Source: Chrysaora quinquecirrha (Eukaryota > Cnidaria > Scyphozoa > Semaeostomeae > Pelagiidae). Taken from it: a DNA stretch of 64,000 bases. Position numbers and translations under genes: made by a program. Of the stretch, positions 58,901 to 61,900 are shown piece by piece. Positions within the stretch are counted from its first letter, which is position 1. Each line of letters starts with the position of its first letter. The stretch is from NCBI GenBank assembly GCA_014526335.1, contig JACTAT010000006.1:896501-960500 (forward strand), given 5' to 3'. The notes beneath the pieces were generated by a model, which was not told the DNA's origin, searched no databases, and saw only the letters and a program-made list of their open reading frames with translations.

Positions 58901-61900
58901 ATTTGCTAATCAAGTAATGTGCGAACGTTTGGCCACGTCACAAAATATTGCTTGACAAGCAAAAATAAGCAAAATTAGTTATGCAATGTTTTTGAAACAC
59001 TTTAAAAAGATTTATTCTTGAACAAGCAAAACGTTTTTGCCGAGTAATGTCTTGTGATGTGATCAAACAATCAATCAAACATTCTGTTTGACAAGCAAAT
59101 TTTAAATGTTTGACAATGAAGCATTTTTTGTAGGTGTAAAGCAGAAAAATGGTTTTGCGGAATTTCAAAAACACTGCTAAGTAATGATGTCTATCGAGCT
59201 TGTTTTGCAACTTGGCCAAGTGGTTAAATATTGCTTGTAAAGCAAGTCTGGAATATTTGATCAGCAATGTTTGATCGTTTGGCAAGGGCCTAAGGGCGTA
59301 AAGAGTCGTTGCACAGTTCCAAAAAATTGGGCTTTTGTAGGGATACTCCTTTGGGTTCTACTCTTACGATTGGTTGACGACTGATTCCCGTCAATCGCTG
59401 TCGACATGAGCGCTCTTGCGACCGCGATCAATTGCATCCGATACGTCCTGACTAATTGTAGACAAGTCAACATAAGTAAGCAGCTGCAACTAGCGTGGGC
59501 AAACATAAGCCTGGCTTAAAAGTAATCATAAAATATTTTAACAAAAATGTCAACTCAATCATATATATTATTGTTCGTTGTTATGTTTTGCATGTTGAAG
59601 TTCGTTAGCTAACGTTTTTCCACCTACTGTCTCCCAAAAGTTGTGTTGTGGGCCTAACAGTTGATGATTTTTACCCGCGAAGTCAGGGGTGGTTGTTAGG
59701 TACAAGAAATGTTAAGAAACTTTTAAGCAACTTTGACGGTTGAAATGTCTAAAATTTTAAGCAACTTTGAAGGCTTCAACTCATTCATACCAATTGACGT
59801 AAAATAGTCTATTTTTATCTGAGGAGATGTTGAATGAATTATTACCTTTGCGACATTTTCAAAACATTTCCTTAGATGCGGCTGTACGGCAGTAGGATCT
59901 TTAGTTTGTGACAAAATTTCGAGCAGCTCATCATCAGAAAGGAAATAAAACCTTGGAAATGCAGTTCTCTTTGTTTCGAGGTATTCACTGAGACCCTTTT
60001 GTACCTGAAAAGAAAGGCGAAGAATATAATAGCCTAATATGTAATAAAATAAGTATCAAAAGCTGCTAGAAGGCTAAAAGGCCTATCCAATGCCTATAAA
60101 ACCCTGGTTGAGAACGGCTACTCGGCTATTATAACTAATTTACTTGAAATTCAAATGTAGAACTTCCATTTAGATTGTCAAAACTTTTTTCGAAAGCCAC
60201 TATGCTCTTTGCATCGACAATATCAGTTGGTATACAGTTCCATTCCTTAATGATTCGCTGCGAATAAAAGTTTTTCTCATGCCTAATCTGCATTTAATTA
60301 GTACAATTTTGCATCAGTGACCCCTAGTCTTATTATCATTGCAATTGAAGAACTTAAAGGGGTTAGTGTCAATTAGGCCATGGAATAATGTGTATGTTGT
60401 AATCATGTCTCCACGTTTTCTTCCATAATCGAGAGTTGGTAACTTCAGAGCTCATCATGAAAATTGACTGATACCTTGAACAAGTTTTGTCGCCCATCTT
60501 TGTACAACTTCTAATTGTTTTATATGCTTAACCATATAAGGGTTCCGTACAGAAACGGATGATTCCAGTAATTGTCTAACGGGACTCTTATAAAGACCTT
60601 TGAATATACAGGGTGGCCCAAAACAAAGGGACCCCCTAACTAAATAATTTATTAATAACTTATTCTTAAGTTGGAATTTCATGAAATTAGTATTACATGA
60701 TATTCAACTCAAGTGAGATATATCATGTAAATATCATGATGATATGGGATAGTATCTCTGAATAAATTGACTTTAAAACTTTACAATCCAAAACCGTACT
60801 GTAACAAAATATTCAACTTTATACCCTTACGTAATCCTTACGCAACAAAAAAGAAAAATAAATAACTCATTCTTTCAGTCAAATGATATTCAAAATGTCC
60901 TCAATCCTGCTCAGTAAACTTCTCTAATATACATTACATTAATGGTCGTGACAATTTTACTCTGGGATAATGATTCTCCTTCACGCACGATAGCAGTACA
61001 GTACGCAATGATGGAATATAAACAGCTGGTTTTTGGACATCATGAAGTTAATGTCCCATTGCGCCGAGATGGAAGCTCTTATCACCAACATATTTCTACA
61101 GGATAACGCACTTGACTTTAATATTACCTGGCATAAATTTGATAAAATTCCTCCTTGAGAAAATTTATACAGAAATTATTTACCTAAGGGGCCTTTTTTT
61201 GGGCCACCCTGTATTTATGCTAAATACCTTGACGCTCACATAAAGTTATTGTTATCATTGTTATTATTATAGCTTATTGCGATTCAGTGATCGGTTGATC
61301 ATCAAATAATCGATTACATTGAATCCTTACCTGTTCAAGGAGTTTATTGCATTCTCGCAGATTTTCAAGAAGTTTTGATCAGGGCAGAAGGAAATAACCT
61401 ATGGAAAGAGAAGAAGGATGAAAACAACGAGAAAGCTTTATCTAAAACACTTGCTTGTATTTCGTGTCAGAAAAAAGCATCACACTATCAGCATCTATAA
61501 CATAATTGTCAAATCTCTGCTGCATGAAAACTTGCCCTTCTTTCCTTCACAGGCTTAATAGAAATTTGTTCTGGCAAGCTCTCCTCAGATAGCTGCTTTT
61601 TCAACTTCACAACAAATCTTGAGAAATACAGCAATGATCCTGGCATCCTGGCATACACATCAAGAATAGAAAGCACTTCTTATTTGCACCTAATCGTTCG
61701 ACAAACCAGTGATCATAAAAAATGTCTACAAATGATTGTTGTATAATGGTGTTTCAGCGCCAGACACTGGGATCTCAGAAGTAGATGAACTGACGAGACC
61801 CCAACCCTGGAAGTGACGCTATCGTGGCTGGGTCACGAGCCTCGATCTCGCTGAGCTTCTGACACCACGAGCAAGCTGGATTACACGTTTTTTTATAAGG

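Noticed and set aside
60609..61211. Search for a transposase inside the mariner-like element
   Set aside because: No frame of useful length or DDE-like motif is present; it is non-autonomous.
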